Part shown: one piece after another, positions 1-8,767 of the stretch
Position numbering within the stretch: the stretch's first letter is position 1
How the letters are laid out: each line of letters begins with the position of its first letter
From: Candidatus Megaera polyxenophila
GTDB lineage: Bacteria > Pseudomonadota > Alphaproteobacteria > Rickettsiales > Rickettsiaceae
Length of the DNA: 64,000 nucleotides
Assembly: GCA_037101405.1 (NCBI GenBank)
Contig: AP017964.1
Span: 1,304,001-1,368,000 of the forward strand
Direction of reading: 5' to 3'
The notes under the pieces: generated by a model
What the model was told of the DNA's origin: nothing
Databases searched by the model: none
The model's input: only the letters and a program-made list of their open reading frames with translations
Program-made: the position numbers and the translations under genes

Positions 1-720
1 ACAGATAAAAGTAAAACTATACAGTCAATTCCATTTTTACCTAAAGCAATTAGAATGTGGTCGCAGGTTGTTTCTTTGGATAAATGGCTTGAGATAAATA
101 CGATACTAAAAACACCAATTATTCAATCTTTTTCCTCCTTCAAGGAAATTGAGGAGTCCCAAATAATTCAAAATGAGTTTTATCAAGCTTTACTTGGTTA
201 TTCTAGTTTCGATTTTAAAAATTTTAATTCTCTAGTGAAATTTGCTTTGGATGAGAAAATTGTTTTGATAGGTGTACACGCTCTTGTTTTAGTTGATAAT
301 CTAAGCAAAACATACAATAAGTTACTGGGATTTTATAATAATTCAATACTTCCTAAGCAATTAACAAAAAATATAAACGTTGAATTACTTGATTCAGACA
401 AAAATTTTACCAATTATGATACTGCAATATTAGCTAGGTTTTTACAAGCATATGATGATGATAAAACATTAGTGTTTTTGTCCAATCTAAAAGATAAAAA
501 AATTTCAAGAATTCTTCTTATTGAAACTATTCTTTCTGATGAATCAGCAATTGGTGGAGCTATTGATATTAACCTCATGGTTGAATCAGGAGGAAAGCTT
601 CGCACATTAGCTAAGTGGAATGAACTTTGTAACAAAACAGGCGGAGTTAAAATACATTGCGTATCAAAGTTGAACGATTATTTGTCGATAATCGATATTA
701 GAAGGTACAACAATGGCTAA
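1..720 (+). CDS. O-methyltransferase-like protein with degenerate SAM site (5' end outside window)
   Basis: The frame is open to the left window edge, so the N-terminal (dimerisation) part lies outside; an internal ATG at 55 is not the likely start. The visible 240 residues align by eye with the C-terminal domain of acetylserotonin/caffeate-type O-methyltransferases (PF00891): the 'yDxxiLxrfLqaydDd' segment, 'RILLIETIL' and the closing 'INLMVESGGKLRT' pattern. The glycine-rich SAM motif is replaced by 'IGVHALVLVDN', and the usual catalytic His of the 'LHDW' motif is Gln in 'FLQAYDDD'. SAM-dependent methylation is therefore doubtful; it may be a repurposed or decaying fold. Its stop overlaps the next ATG by 8 bp, so it heads or sits inside the dioxygenase/PLP-enzyme operon. 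Confidence 0.72.
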   Translation, partial: TDKSKTIQSIPFLPKAIRMWSQVVSLDKWLEINTILKTPIIQSFSSFKEIEESQIIQNEFYQALLGYSSFDFKNFNSLVKFALDEKIVLIGVHALVLVDNLSKTYNKLLGFYNNSILPKQLTKNINVELLDSDKNFTNYDTAILARFLQAYDDDKTLVFLSNLKDKKISRILLIETILSDESAIGGAIDINLMVESGGKLRTLAKWNELCNKTGGVKIHCVSKLNDYLSIIDIRRYNNG

Positions 721-1702
721 AGAAAATGAAAAAGGTTTTACTATTGCTAGAAACTTAATCTCTACCCAAAAAGCAAATGAATTAGTGTTAATAGCAAAAA
801 GCAAAATCTCAGAATTCGCTCATGAATTAAATGTACCTATGGCTGAATATCTCCGCTGTACTGGGAGGTGGGGTACTAACTCATCAATTACTAAAGCCTT
901 ATCAAGTAAGCTAGATTATCAAATTCAGAATTATATTGAGGAATATTATGATATAAGAATCTCACAAAAAAAATCGAATATAATTTGTAAAACTGCGGAT
1001 TTAATAGATAAAGTGCCTTTTCATCAAGATATTTCTTATAGCGTTAATGATCCATATCATTTTTCTGTTTGGTTGTCATTAAATGATATTAGCGATAATG
1101 CAGGAGCTGTACAATGTATTGAAGGTAGTCATAGACTTCCTATCAAACCTGCTATAGATTTTTGGTATCCATATTTTACTGATAAAGTAGCTAATCAAAA
1201 TACTGATAGGCACTACTTTTATTGCTCTGCAGGTGATGCATTTATTTTTGATTCTAAATTATGGCATGGTAGCGATGAAAATCATGTGGGTACAGATAGA
1301 TTTGCCTATGTTACAAGGTGGGTTATAGAGGGTAAAGGATTTCCTGAGATTCCAGCAATTAAGCCTGCCCCTTTTGGTATGTTTAATTGTGGAAATTTAA
1401 CTCAGGAAATAATGAAAAAAGCATTATCATTATTTGATTTAGAATTAGCAGAAACAGTTACAAATAAAGGAGAGTTAATAGCTATCTGGCTAGATATTTT
1501 AGCAAAAAATCCTAATATTTGGGGTGTTGATAGCCATGCAGCTATCCGTGACTTAAAAAATTTGTATATATTAAATAACGCTTATGAACTACATGATGCA
1601 GGTAATATTTCTGGAGGAGTATATAAAGATCTTTGGTTTTCTTTACTTTCTTCGTTGAACAATAAAGTCCAGCTAATAGAAGCTATGGAGTATAAGAATT
1701 GA
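713..1702 (+). CDS. PhyH-type Fe(II)/2-oxoglutarate dioxygenase
   Basis: 329 aa. The phytanoyl-CoA dioxygenase (PhyH) family hydroxylates, desaturates or halogenates small molecules using iron, O2 and 2-oxoglutarate. The facial triad is visible: 'PFHQDISYS' supplies His and Asp (around residues 104-106), and 'LWHGSDEN' supplies the distal His (around 184); the following 'RFAYVTRW' holds the Arg expected to bind 2-oxoglutarate. 'GAVQCIEGSHRLP' is the typical strand before the distal half. About 90 C-terminal residues after the jelly-roll core are not recognisable. The gene overlaps the upstream methyltransferase-like gene by 8 bp and precedes a second PhyH gene by 49 bp. Substrate unknown; the operon suggests an amino acid or amino-acid-derived compound. 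Confidence 0.8.
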   Translation: MAKENEKGFTIARNLISTQKANELVLIAKSKISEFAHELNVPMAEYLRCTGRWGTNSSITKALSSKLDYQIQNYIEEYYDIRISQKKSNIICKTADLIDKVPFHQDISYSVNDPYHFSVWLSLNDISDNAGAVQCIEGSHRLPIKPAIDFWYPYFTDKVANQNTDRHYFYCSAGDAFIFDSKLWHGSDENHVGTDRFAYVTRWVIEGKGFPEIPAIKPAPFGMFNCGNLTQEIMKKALSLFDLELAETVTNKGELIAIWLDILAKNPNIWGVDSHAAIRDLKNLYILNNAYELHDAGNISGGVYKDLWFSLLSSLNNKVQLIEAMEYKN

Positions 1703-1751
1703 GTAAAGAGCATTAGTAATAATTTTATTTCAATCAAGAGATTAATCAACA

Positions 1752-2597
1752 ATGGATAAGCATAACAACTTACGAAAAGACTTTATGGAAAAAGGCTACT
1801 GCATTTTAGAGAATGCATTAACTTCAGAAGAACTTCAGTCATTATTAGTTCAAACTGAACATGTTCTGACTTTAGATGATGGTAGTGATGATTTTCTTCG
1901 AATTAATGACTCAAACCATATACATAAGATCAAATACATGTTTGATAAGGGGGATATTTTTTTACAATACTTAGTACATAACTCTATATTAAAAATAGTT
2001 TCAGAGTTATCAGATGATATTACACAAATTGTACCAACATGGGAAGATATGCTTATTAAGATACCACAAAATGGGATTCCCGTTAATGTCCATCAAGATC
2101 TTGCTTTGCAGTCTGCTAGTCACGATGTATTTAGTGTGGGAATATACTTACATGATTCATACGATAATCCAGTGTATTATCTGCCGGGAAGCCACAAAAT
2201 GGGAGCTTTAACTAAAACAGAAATATATAAAGTTTACGATAAAGATCGAGATAAATTTGTTCCTATTCGTGTTAAAGCAGGAGATATAGTTATCCATAAT
2301 GTAAAAACCGTTCATTATTCTGAAGAAAATAAATGTGACCATCCAAGATATACGTGGTATCTTGAATTTAGGACAATTAACCAGTTAAAAAATGATAGTC
2401 CATGGGATAATGACTGGATTATGTCAAGAAGAGCAATTTGGGCTTACGCTTTACAAAAATATCACAAAAATATTGATTACTTATTACCTGATATAGATTT
2501 ATTAGCAAAGTATTTGCAAAATCTAAATTTAAAAATCTCACATACAAATGAGTTTATTAATTATGATATGCAAAGCCCATATAATCATTTTTCATAA
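1752..2597 (+). CDS. second PhyH-type Fe(II)/2-oxoglutarate dioxygenase
   Basis: 281 aa PhyH-family oxygenase, clearly diverged from its upstream neighbour. Iron ligands are visible in 'VNVHQDLALQ' (His-x-Asp, near residue 115) and 'KTVHYSEEN' (distal His, near 195), with Arg in 'HPRYTWYLEFR' for 2-oxoglutarate. 'VYYLPGSHKMG' is the family's conserved loop. The two dioxygenases probably catalyse successive or alternative oxidations in one pathway. It is 9 bp upstream of the first PLP enzyme gene, which implies translational coupling. The reaction cannot be assigned from sequence. Confidence 0.8.
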   Translation: MDKHNNLRKDFMEKGYCILENALTSEELQSLLVQTEHVLTLDDGSDDFLRINDSNHIHKIKYMFDKGDIFLQYLVHNSILKIVSELSDDITQIVPTWEDMLIKIPQNGIPVNVHQDLALQSASHDVFSVGIYLHDSYDNPVYYLPGSHKMGALTKTEIYKVYDKDRDKFVPIRVKAGDIVIHNVKTVHYSEENKCDHPRYTWYLEFRTINQLKNDSPWDNDWIMSRRAIWAYALQKYHKNIDYLLPDIDLLAKYLQNLNLKISHTNEFINYDMQSPYNHFS

Positions 2598-2606
2598 AGG
2601 TCAAAT

Positions 2607-3665
2607 ATGATTGATTTAAGGAGCGATACTGTAACTTTGCCAGATAAAAGCATGAGAAAAATCATCTCTAGCGCTGAGGTTGGGGATGATGCGTATGGAG
2701 AAGATAAGAGTGTAAATATTTTGCAAGATTATTGCAAAGAGCTTTTTCAAGTAGAAGATGCATTGTTTGTAACGAGTGGAATGTTAAGTAATAGACTTGC
2801 TATAATGTCTCAAGTTGAGAAAGGGGATGAAGTAATTACAGAATATAATTATCATATAAATTTTTTCGATAGTGCAGCGTTTGCTTCAATCTGTAATGTG
2901 GTTTTAAACACCATTCAGACAAAAAATGGTATCATTACTTGTAGTGATATTAAGCAAGTAATAGATTCAAAACCTAGATATTATTATTTTTCACAACCTA
3001 AACTAGTGTCTATAGAAAACACTATAAATGGTTGGGTTGGAAAAATATTTCCAATTCATGAGATCAAAAAACTTAGGTTATTTACTAAAGAATCCAGTAT
3101 GTCTATCCATTTAGATGGTGCAAGAATTTTTAATGCGCATGTTGAAACTAATATACCTCTTGCAGAATATGCGCAGCAGGTCGACACAATGAGTATTTGT
3201 TTATCTAAAAGTCTTGGTTCTCCATATGGATCAGTATTAATGGGTAAAAAAGAAATTATAGATAAAGCAAGAAGATATAGAGTGTGGCTTGGTGGAGGTG
3301 TTCATCAAGTTGGTTTTAATGCTAAGGCAGCATACTATGCTATAAAAAATAATATTGATAGAATTAAGATAGATCATAAAAATACTCAAGTACTTTTAGA
3401 CAAACTAAAAAAAATTGAAGAACTTATAATTAATCCATTATCAGGAAGTACAAATATGATTCAATTTGATATATCCAACCTTAAATTAAGTTCTGATGAA
3501 TTTCTTGAGCACTGCAAGGAGTTAGGATTATTACTTTTTCCTTGGTTACCAAATATAATAAGAGCAGTAGTACATAAGGATATTTCTTCGTCTGATATTA
3601 CTTTAACTGCGCAAATTATTAAAAAAGTAGTTGAATATAATGGTACCCAAAAACTGGACTGCTAA
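2607..3665 (+). CDS. threonine-aldolase-like PLP enzyme 1 (C-terminus altered by IS-A)
   Basis: 352 aa, beta-eliminating lyase / low-specificity threonine aldolase family (PF01212), fold-type I PLP enzyme. It starts with 'MIDLRSDTVTLPD', has the PLP-phosphate loop near 'VTSGMLSNRLA', the cofactor Asp in 'LDGARIFNAH' and the Schiff-base Lys in 'CLSKSLGSPYGS'. Such enzymes make or cleave beta-hydroxy amino acids from glycine and aldehydes; related enzymes in natural-product clusters do other C-alpha chemistry. IS-A inserted at codon 343: the original ending VVESLGRKNG-stop (stop at 4926-4928 beyond the element) is replaced by VVEYNGTQKLDC-stop. Only the last few residues change, so activity is probably kept. 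Confidence 0.82.
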   Translation: MIDLRSDTVTLPDKSMRKIISSAEVGDDAYGEDKSVNILQDYCKELFQVEDALFVTSGMLSNRLAIMSQVEKGDEVITEYNYHINFFDSAAFASICNVVLNTIQTKNGIITCSDIKQVIDSKPRYYYFSQPKLVSIENTINGWVGKIFPIHEIKKLRLFTKESSMSIHLDGARIFNAHVETNIPLAEYAQQVDTMSICLSKSLGSPYGSVLMGKKEIIDKARRYRVWLGGGVHQVGFNAKAAYYAIKNNIDRIKIDHKNTQVLLDKLKKIEELIINPLSGSTNMIQFDISNLKLSSDEFLEHCKELGLLLFPWLPNIIRAVVHKDISSSDITLTAQIIKKVVEYNGTQKLDC

Positions 3666-3711
3666 AAATGCAAAATGAGATATAATTTCACAACAAGGGA
3701 ATGGAAATTAT

Positions 3712-4011
3712 ATGTCTAAAAAAGCGAAGCAATATAGTGCGACGGAAAAAACAAAAATTGTTATAGAAGCAATAAAAGCTGAAATGACAATAGCACAAAT
3801 AAGCAGTAAGTACGGGGTTCATGCAACTCAAATACAAGCATGGAAAAAAAGAGGTATAGAAAATTTAGTTAGTGGTTTTCAAGTTAAGCCGGCAACAAAA
3901 GATCCAGACAATCAAGATTTGATAAAACAATTATATGAACAAATAGGACAGTTAAGCGTTGAGCGTGACTGGCTGAAAAAAAAATCTACATTGTTTGGAC
4001 TTGGAAACTAG
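3712..4011 (+). CDS. IS-A transposase OrfA, copy 1
   Basis: 99 aa. It has the helix-turn-helix domain of IS3-family OrfA ('ISSKYGVHATQIQAWKK') and a leucine-zipper-like tail ending in 'VERDWLKKKSTLFGLGN'. It ends with a nine-A run at 3976-3984 followed by a short tail. Compared with the single-frame IS-B transposase, removing one A from that run would join OrfA to OrfB in perfect register, so the stop looks like the result of an A8-to-A9 change. It binds the element ends together with OrfB. Confidence 0.9.
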   Translation: MSKKAKQYSATEKTKIVIEAIKAEMTIAQISSKYGVHATQIQAWKKRGIENLVSGFQVKPATKDPDNQDLIKQLYEQIGQLSVERDWLKKKSTLFGLGN

Positions 4012-4837
4012 GAAAAGTATGATTGATAATAATTGTAGAAATCTAAGCATTGCTAGGCAATGCGATCTACTTTTAATTAATAAATCTACTTATTATTACA
4101 AGGCAAAAGGAATAACTACAAGAGACTTAGAAATAATGAAAGTAATTGATGAAATCTACACAGAGCATCCGTATTTCGGGGCCAGAAGAATGTCCAGGCA
4201 TCTTGTACCGTTTGGAATTGTTATCGGTCGCAAAGCGGTAAGTCGTTATTACGGAATAATGGCAATAGAAGCCATTTATCCTAAAATGAATTTAAGCAAG
4301 CGCAACCAAGCTCATAAGGTATATCCTTATCTTTTAAAAGGCGTTGAAATTACTAAGACAAATCAGGTATGGAGCACCGATATAACTTATATTAGAATGG
4401 CACAAGGATTTGTATATCTAGTAGCCATTATTGATTGGTTTAGCCGTTATATTCTGAGCTGGAAGGTTTCAATTAGCTTAGAAAGTGATTTTTGCATCGA
4501 CGCACTAGAAGAAGCCCTAGAAAAGCACGGTCAACCTGAGGTTTTTAATACCGATCAAGGTTCTCAATTTACGTCAAAAAATTTCATCCACGAACTTGTT
4601 AAACGTGAAATCAAGATTAGCATGGACGGTAAAGGTAGGGCTTTAGATAATGTATTTATTGAAAGATTTTGGCGTTCATTAAAACAAGAAAAAATATATT
4701 TGATAATTTTAAATACTGTCAAGGAGGTAAAAAATGCTATAACAGATTACATAACTTTTTATAATAGTAAAAGGATGCACCAATCCTTGGAATATTTAAC
4801 TCCAGAACAGGTGTATTTAACAAAAATTATTGGCTAA
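3995..4837 (+). CDS. IS-A transposase OrfB (DDE integrase core), copy 1
   Basis: 280 aa counted from TTG at 3995; the first ATG is at 4019. The rve integrase core (DDE) is complete: Asp in 'VWSTDITYI', Asp in 'FNTDQGSQF' and Glu in 'NVFIERFWRSLK', followed by the usual 'YNSKRMHQSLEYLTPEQV' ending. It overlaps OrfA by 17 bp in the +1 frame, not the -1 frame of classical IS3 programmed frameshifting. Expression as a fusion could occur by slippage on the A9 run. Confidence 0.9.
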   Translation: MDLETRKSMIDNNCRNLSIARQCDLLLINKSTYYYKAKGITTRDLEIMKVIDEIYTEHPYFGARRMSRHLVPFGIVIGRKAVSRYYGIMAIEAIYPKMNLSKRNQAHKVYPYLLKGVEITKTNQVWSTDITYIRMAQGFVYLVAIIDWFSRYILSWKVSISLESDFCIDALEEALEKHGQPEVFNTDQGSQFTSKNFIHELVKREIKISMDGKGRALDNVFIERFWRSLKQEKIYLIILNTVKEVKNAITDYITFYNSKRMHQSLEYLTPEQVYLTKIIG

Positions 4838-4934
4838 AATTATAACGCAAATTATATCTCATAATTTCTGATTTTTAGTCTAGACAAATTGGGCCACCTT
4901 AGAAAGCCTAGGAAGAAAAAACGGATAATTTATA

Positions 4935-5987
4935 ATGAAGCAGAAATTTAAAATAGATTTATTTAGCGATACTAATTGTTCCATTAGTAAGGGAATGCGT
5001 GAATATATGTGTAACGCTGAAGTAGGGAATGAAGTTGCAGGAGAAGATCCAACTGTTAACTTATTATTAGAAAAAATTTGTTATCTAACAGGAAAAGAGG
5101 ATGCAGTATTTTTACCTTCTGGATCAATGTGCAATATTCTTGCATTTCGATCTTGGTGCAAGCGTTCAGGAGATGGTATTATCTTTGAAAAAACAGCGCA
5201 TCCTGTTTTAAAAAATAAAACAATATTTACAGGCATTGTACAAGCCCAGCCTATACTAATTGATGGAAATAGAGGCATTTATATTGCTCAGCAATTAGAA
5301 TCTGAACTAGATAAGTTTTTTGGATATAATGACTCTAATCCATGTCTTGTATCTGTAGAAAACCCTACTAATTATGGAGGAGGAGCAATTTGGTCATTAG
5401 ATAACTTACACTCTGTTTGTAATATAGCAAAAAAATATTCTATCCCTACATATATGGATGGAGCTAGGTTATTAGTTGCTGAGGTCAAAACAGGTGTTCC
5501 AATTAAAAAATATGTAGAGCCATTTGATGCACTATTTATCGATTTTTGTAAATCATTAGGTGCTCCAATGGGAGCTGTATTAGCAGGGAGTAAAGAGTTT
5601 ATTAAAGATGTATGGTTTTATAAGTTTCAGTTTGGTGGGTATATGCATAAAGCAGGAATACTTGCTGCTGCTTGCATTTATGGATTAGAACACAATATAC
5701 AACTTCTTCATACTGTTTTAGAAAATACGCGTTTGTTAAGTAACTATCTTCATCAATTACCTTTTATTAAGATAGAATTAGAACACGTAGAAACAAATAT
5801 AATCTTATTGACTATAGAGCATGAACACCTAACTGCTGCTGATTTCGAGAAGGAGTTAGCAAAAATGAGCGTACGCGTATATGCATTTGACAGAGCTAAA
5901 ATTCGTATTGTAATGCATTTTGATATTGGATTAACTGAAGTTGAATATATAAAAAATGCCTTTGAAGAAATAGGTATGAAAAAATAA
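4935..5987 (+). CDS. threonine-aldolase-like PLP enzyme 2
   Basis: 350 aa paralogue of the gene at 2607. It keeps the family pattern: 'KIDLFSDTNCSISKGM' start, 'FLPSGSMCNILAF' PLP-phosphate region, 'MDGARLLVAE' with the cofactor Asp, and 'DFCKSLGAPMGAVLAG' with the Schiff-base Lys. The two copies differ through most of their length, so this is an old duplication with probable division of labour (different substrates) or a heteromer. Without IS-A the two genes would be 6 bp apart. It ends 4 bp before the ABC transporter gene. Confidence 0.82.
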   Translation: MKQKFKIDLFSDTNCSISKGMREYMCNAEVGNEVAGEDPTVNLLLEKICYLTGKEDAVFLPSGSMCNILAFRSWCKRSGDGIIFEKTAHPVLKNKTIFTGIVQAQPILIDGNRGIYIAQQLESELDKFFGYNDSNPCLVSVENPTNYGGGAIWSLDNLHSVCNIAKKYSIPTYMDGARLLVAEVKTGVPIKKYVEPFDALFIDFCKSLGAPMGAVLAGSKEFIKDVWFYKFQFGGYMHKAGILAAACIYGLEHNIQLLHTVLENTRLLSNYLHQLPFIKIELEHVETNIILLTIEHEHLTAADFEKELAKMSVRVYAFDRAKIRIVMHFDIGLTEVEYIKNAFEEIGMKK

Positions 5988-5991
5988 ACAA

Positions 5992-7713
5992 ATGAACATA
6001 ACAAATGATGGTTTATTAAAATTTTATTATAAGGTTTTATTTCCCTACAGATGTAAAATATTATTGTTGTTTGCCTTCCCTATAATCTGGTGCGTTGCTG
6101 AGACGATCGCTCCATATCTAATTAAAGTTATTATAGATGATCTTTCAGGCGATAAAGTTAATACCACCTCATTTGGTGAGTTGCTCGGAATACCAATTTT
6201 ATACTATTTTGTTCTGATGGTAACTATAGAAATAGCTATTAGGGGATGTAATTATGTTTGGTTACAATTTATCCCAGAGCTAAGAGGCGAGTTTAGGAAT
6301 GCTATTTTAACTACTGTATTGCAAAAGCCAATTAGCTTTTATCAAAACCATCTAATAGGAGAATTAGTTACAAAATTTAAGAATTTATCGAATAGTTTTG
6401 ATTTAATTTTAGCAAGTTTTTTGTATGGTATTTTTCCTGTCTTTATTTCTTCACTAATTATCCTAGGCTTTTTATTTTATATTGATGGATTATTTGCCAT
6501 TTTCTTTTTGATATGGTTTTTAGGTATGAACATTGTCACTTTTTATTTTGCGAATAAAAATATTACTTTGTCAGATAAGCATATCTCTCATGAAAATCTA
6601 TTATTAGGTCATTTTGGTGACTTATTTAGAAATATTATATCCATTAAAACATTTCAAGGAGCAGAGCTAGATAATGAGATAACCAATAGACTGCAGAATT
6701 CAGAAATACAATGTACAAAGGAATTAGAATGGCTGACTTTTAAAATTGATTCTATAAGAAGTATTATTTCTATATTGGTTTTTCTATCTATGATAATTCT
6801 TCTTGGCTGGGGGTGGCAAGTTAAGAGAATAACGCTTGGAGATTTCTCATTTGTTACTGCAGCGTGTTTTTATATTAGACGTTCAGTATGGATAGCATCA
6901 GTTAATCTTTTAAATTTATTTAAAGAAATCGGGATTGCAAAAGAATCGTTCAATGATCTAGTCATTTCTGATATATCAACTATACAATTAAACGAAATTG
7001 CTAAGTGTAAAAGTAATAATTATGATATCAGTATAGAGTCTATATACTTTGGATATGATCAGAATCACACGTTATTTAATAAACTTACATTACACATTCC
7101 TGAAGAACAAAATGTTATAGTGACGGGGACATCAGGCTCTGGCAAAACAACTTTAATGCAACTTATATTGAATCTATTTCCTATAAAGGAAGGTAGTATT
7201 TTAATTGGTAACACAAAAATTGAAAGCTATTTAAGGGATAATTTGGACAGTATTGTATACGTACCTCAAAATACTGAGCTATTCCATAGAAGCATTCTAG
7301 ATAACATTCTCTATAGTGATCCCAAAGCATCAAGGCAAGAAGTCGCTGCAGCAGCTAAACTTACAAAAGTCGATAAATTCATCTCAAGTCTTGATAATGG
7401 ATATAATACATTAGTCGGAGAAAATGGAGTTAAGTTATCTGGTGGTCAATGTCAAAGAATTGCACTTGCTAGAGCTTTGTTAAGAAAACCAGCAATTTTA
7501 ATTCTTGATGAAGCAACATCAGCTCTTGATAATAATATGGAGAGAAGCATATTAGAAAATATTATTCACAAGACAGAAATCAAAACTCTGATAATGGTAT
7601 CGCATAATCATACAAATTTAAATTTATTTGATAGAGTTTTGATTTTTGAAAATGGTTTGATTAAAGAGGATTATCTTGTAAATAATTTGGATGGTAAATC
7701 AAATTATTCCTAG
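5992..7713 (+). CDS. ABC exporter, fused membrane and ATPase domains
   Basis: 573 aa half-transporter. The first ~320 residues are an ABC type-1 exporter membrane domain with about six hydrophobic segments. The ATPase follows with Walker A 'GTSGSGKTT', Q-loop 'YVPQNTELF', signature 'LSGGQCQRIALARAL', Walker B 'ILILDEATSALD' and H-loop 'MVSHNH'. It should act as a homodimer in the inner membrane. Its position between PLP-enzyme and reductase genes, 4 bp after one and 31 bp before the other, points to export of the operon's product. Confidence 0.88.
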   Translation: MNITNDGLLKFYYKVLFPYRCKILLLFAFPIIWCVAETIAPYLIKVIIDDLSGDKVNTTSFGELLGIPILYYFVLMVTIEIAIRGCNYVWLQFIPELRGEFRNAILTTVLQKPISFYQNHLIGELVTKFKNLSNSFDLILASFLYGIFPVFISSLIILGFLFYIDGLFAIFFLIWFLGMNIVTFYFANKNITLSDKHISHENLLLGHFGDLFRNIISIKTFQGAELDNEITNRLQNSEIQCTKELEWLTFKIDSIRSIISILVFLSMIILLGWGWQVKRITLGDFSFVTAACFYIRRSVWIASVNLLNLFKEIGIAKESFNDLVISDISTIQLNEIAKCKSNNYDISIESIYFGYDQNHTLFNKLTLHIPEEQNVIVTGTSGSGKTTLMQLILNLFPIKEGSILIGNTKIESYLRDNLDSIVYVPQNTELFHRSILDNILYSDPKASRQEVAAAAKLTKVDKFISSLDNGYNTLVGENGVKLSGGQCQRIALARALLRKPAILILDEATSALDNNMERSILENIIHKTEIKTLIMVSHNHTNLNLFDRVLIFENGLIKEDYLVNNLDGKSNYS

Positions 7714-7744
7714 TAATTCAGAATATTCAGAAGAGTGATGATTT

Positions 7745-8767
7745 ATGTTGGTAAAAGTGAAAGAAATAAGAAATATTTGTATCAGTATTTTTAATTCAAT
7801 TGGAGTTGATGACAAGTTATCAGAATTCATTGTAGATGATTTAATAGATAATGATATACAAGGGTACAGCTCTCATGGAGTTATGAGAGCAAAAGAGTAT
7901 GTAACCCATATTAAACAAGGATATATTCTTTCTAAAAGTAAACCAACAATTAACTTAATTTCAAATACGATTTCAATGATTGATGGTAATAAAAGCTTTG
8001 GCGTGTTAGTTGTAAAGAAAGTGGTTAAACATCTTTTACAAAAACTAAAAACAAATAAATTTGGCTTTGTTACTTTTGCAAATAGTGGACATATAGGTCG
8101 TTTAGCTAATATAGCTGAACCAATTATAAATACTGGCGGTATAATAATTGGCTTTCTAAATTTTTCTGGTTCCGGACAAAATGTTATACCTTTTGGTGGC
8201 AAAACTCCTAAGCTGTGTACCAATCCTATTGTAATGGGAGTCCCGTCCCCAGAAGGTCCAATATTGATAGATTTTTCAACAAGTTCTTATTCTGAAGGTA
8301 AATTGAGAGATGCATATTATAGAAATCAAGAAATACCAGAGGGTGTGTTAGTAGATAAAAAGGGTAATTCTATAACGAATCCAAAAGAGTTTTATGAAAA
8401 ATATGGAGAAGTTTTTTTGACACCTCTTGGAGGAAGTGAGTTAGGGTATAAGGGATTTGGATTATCATTATTTACTGAAATATTAGCAGGAATAGTCTCA
8501 GGAGGTGGGTGTTGCTCAACTAAACTTGGAAGTATGACAAATTCTGGATTTTTTCTAACGTTTTTACCGGAAATGTTTAATCAGAGTAGTGATACATTTA
8601 GTTCTGAAGTTAATAATTTAATTAATTATTTAAGAGAGCCGATTTCCGAAATGCCGAGCAATAACGTTTCAATTCCCGGTCTGAGAAAAATGAATAATAA
8701 ACAAACAAAAAGTATTGATTTACCACAGAAAATATTAGATGAGCTCATGGAGCTTAACAATGGTTAA
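7745..8767 (+). CDS. Ldh2/malate-DH-family NAD(P)H oxidoreductase
   Basis: 340 aa, malate/L-lactate dehydrogenase type 2 family (PF02615), which includes ureidoglycolate dehydrogenase, 2,3-diketogulonate reductase and DpkA-type cyclic imino acid reductases. Visible hallmarks are the catalytic His in 'YSSHGVMRAKEY', 'FVTFANSGHIGRLA', and the glycine-rich 'LGGSELGYKGFGLSL' dimer/cofactor region. The family reduces 2-oxo acids or cyclic imines, so in this operon it may reduce an oxo- or imino-acid intermediate. Its stop overlaps the start of the kinase gene by 8 bp. The exact substrate cannot be read from sequence. Confidence 0.85.
   Translation: MLVKVKEIRNICISIFNSIGVDDKLSEFIVDDLIDNDIQGYSSHGVMRAKEYVTHIKQGYILSKSKPTINLISNTISMIDGNKSFGVLVVKKVVKHLLQKLKTNKFGFVTFANSGHIGRLANIAEPIINTGGIIIGFLNFSGSGQNVIPFGGKTPKLCTNPIVMGVPSPEGPILIDFSTSSYSEGKLRDAYYRNQEIPEGVLVDKKGNSITNPKEFYEKYGEVFLTPLGGSELGYKGFGLSLFTEILAGIVSGGGCCSTKLGSMTNSGFFLTFLPEMFNQSSDTFSSEVNNLINYLREPISEMPSNNVSIPGLRKMNNKQTKSIDLPQKILDELMELNNG

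Larger units (their letters stand above)
3636..4901 (+). mobile_element. IS-A copy 1 (IS3-type, 1266 bp)
   Basis: The element runs from TATAATGGTACCC to GGGCCACCTTA and is flanked by a 3-bp duplication (GAA at 3633-3635 and 4902-4904). Boundaries were fixed by comparing the three copies in this window: TSDs are GAA, AGA and TTT. The ends are imperfect inverted repeats sharing the CCCAA core. It carries orfA and orfB of an IS3-family transposase. It is inserted in the last codons of one PLP-enzyme gene and just before its paralogue, in the same direction as the operon. Confidence 0.92.

Noticed and set aside
3970-4000. Programmed -1 frameshift between IS-A orfA and orfB
   Set aside because: orfB is in the +1 frame relative to orfA, so a -1 shift on the A9 run does not reach it. 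Slippage losing one A, or independent initiation, fits better.
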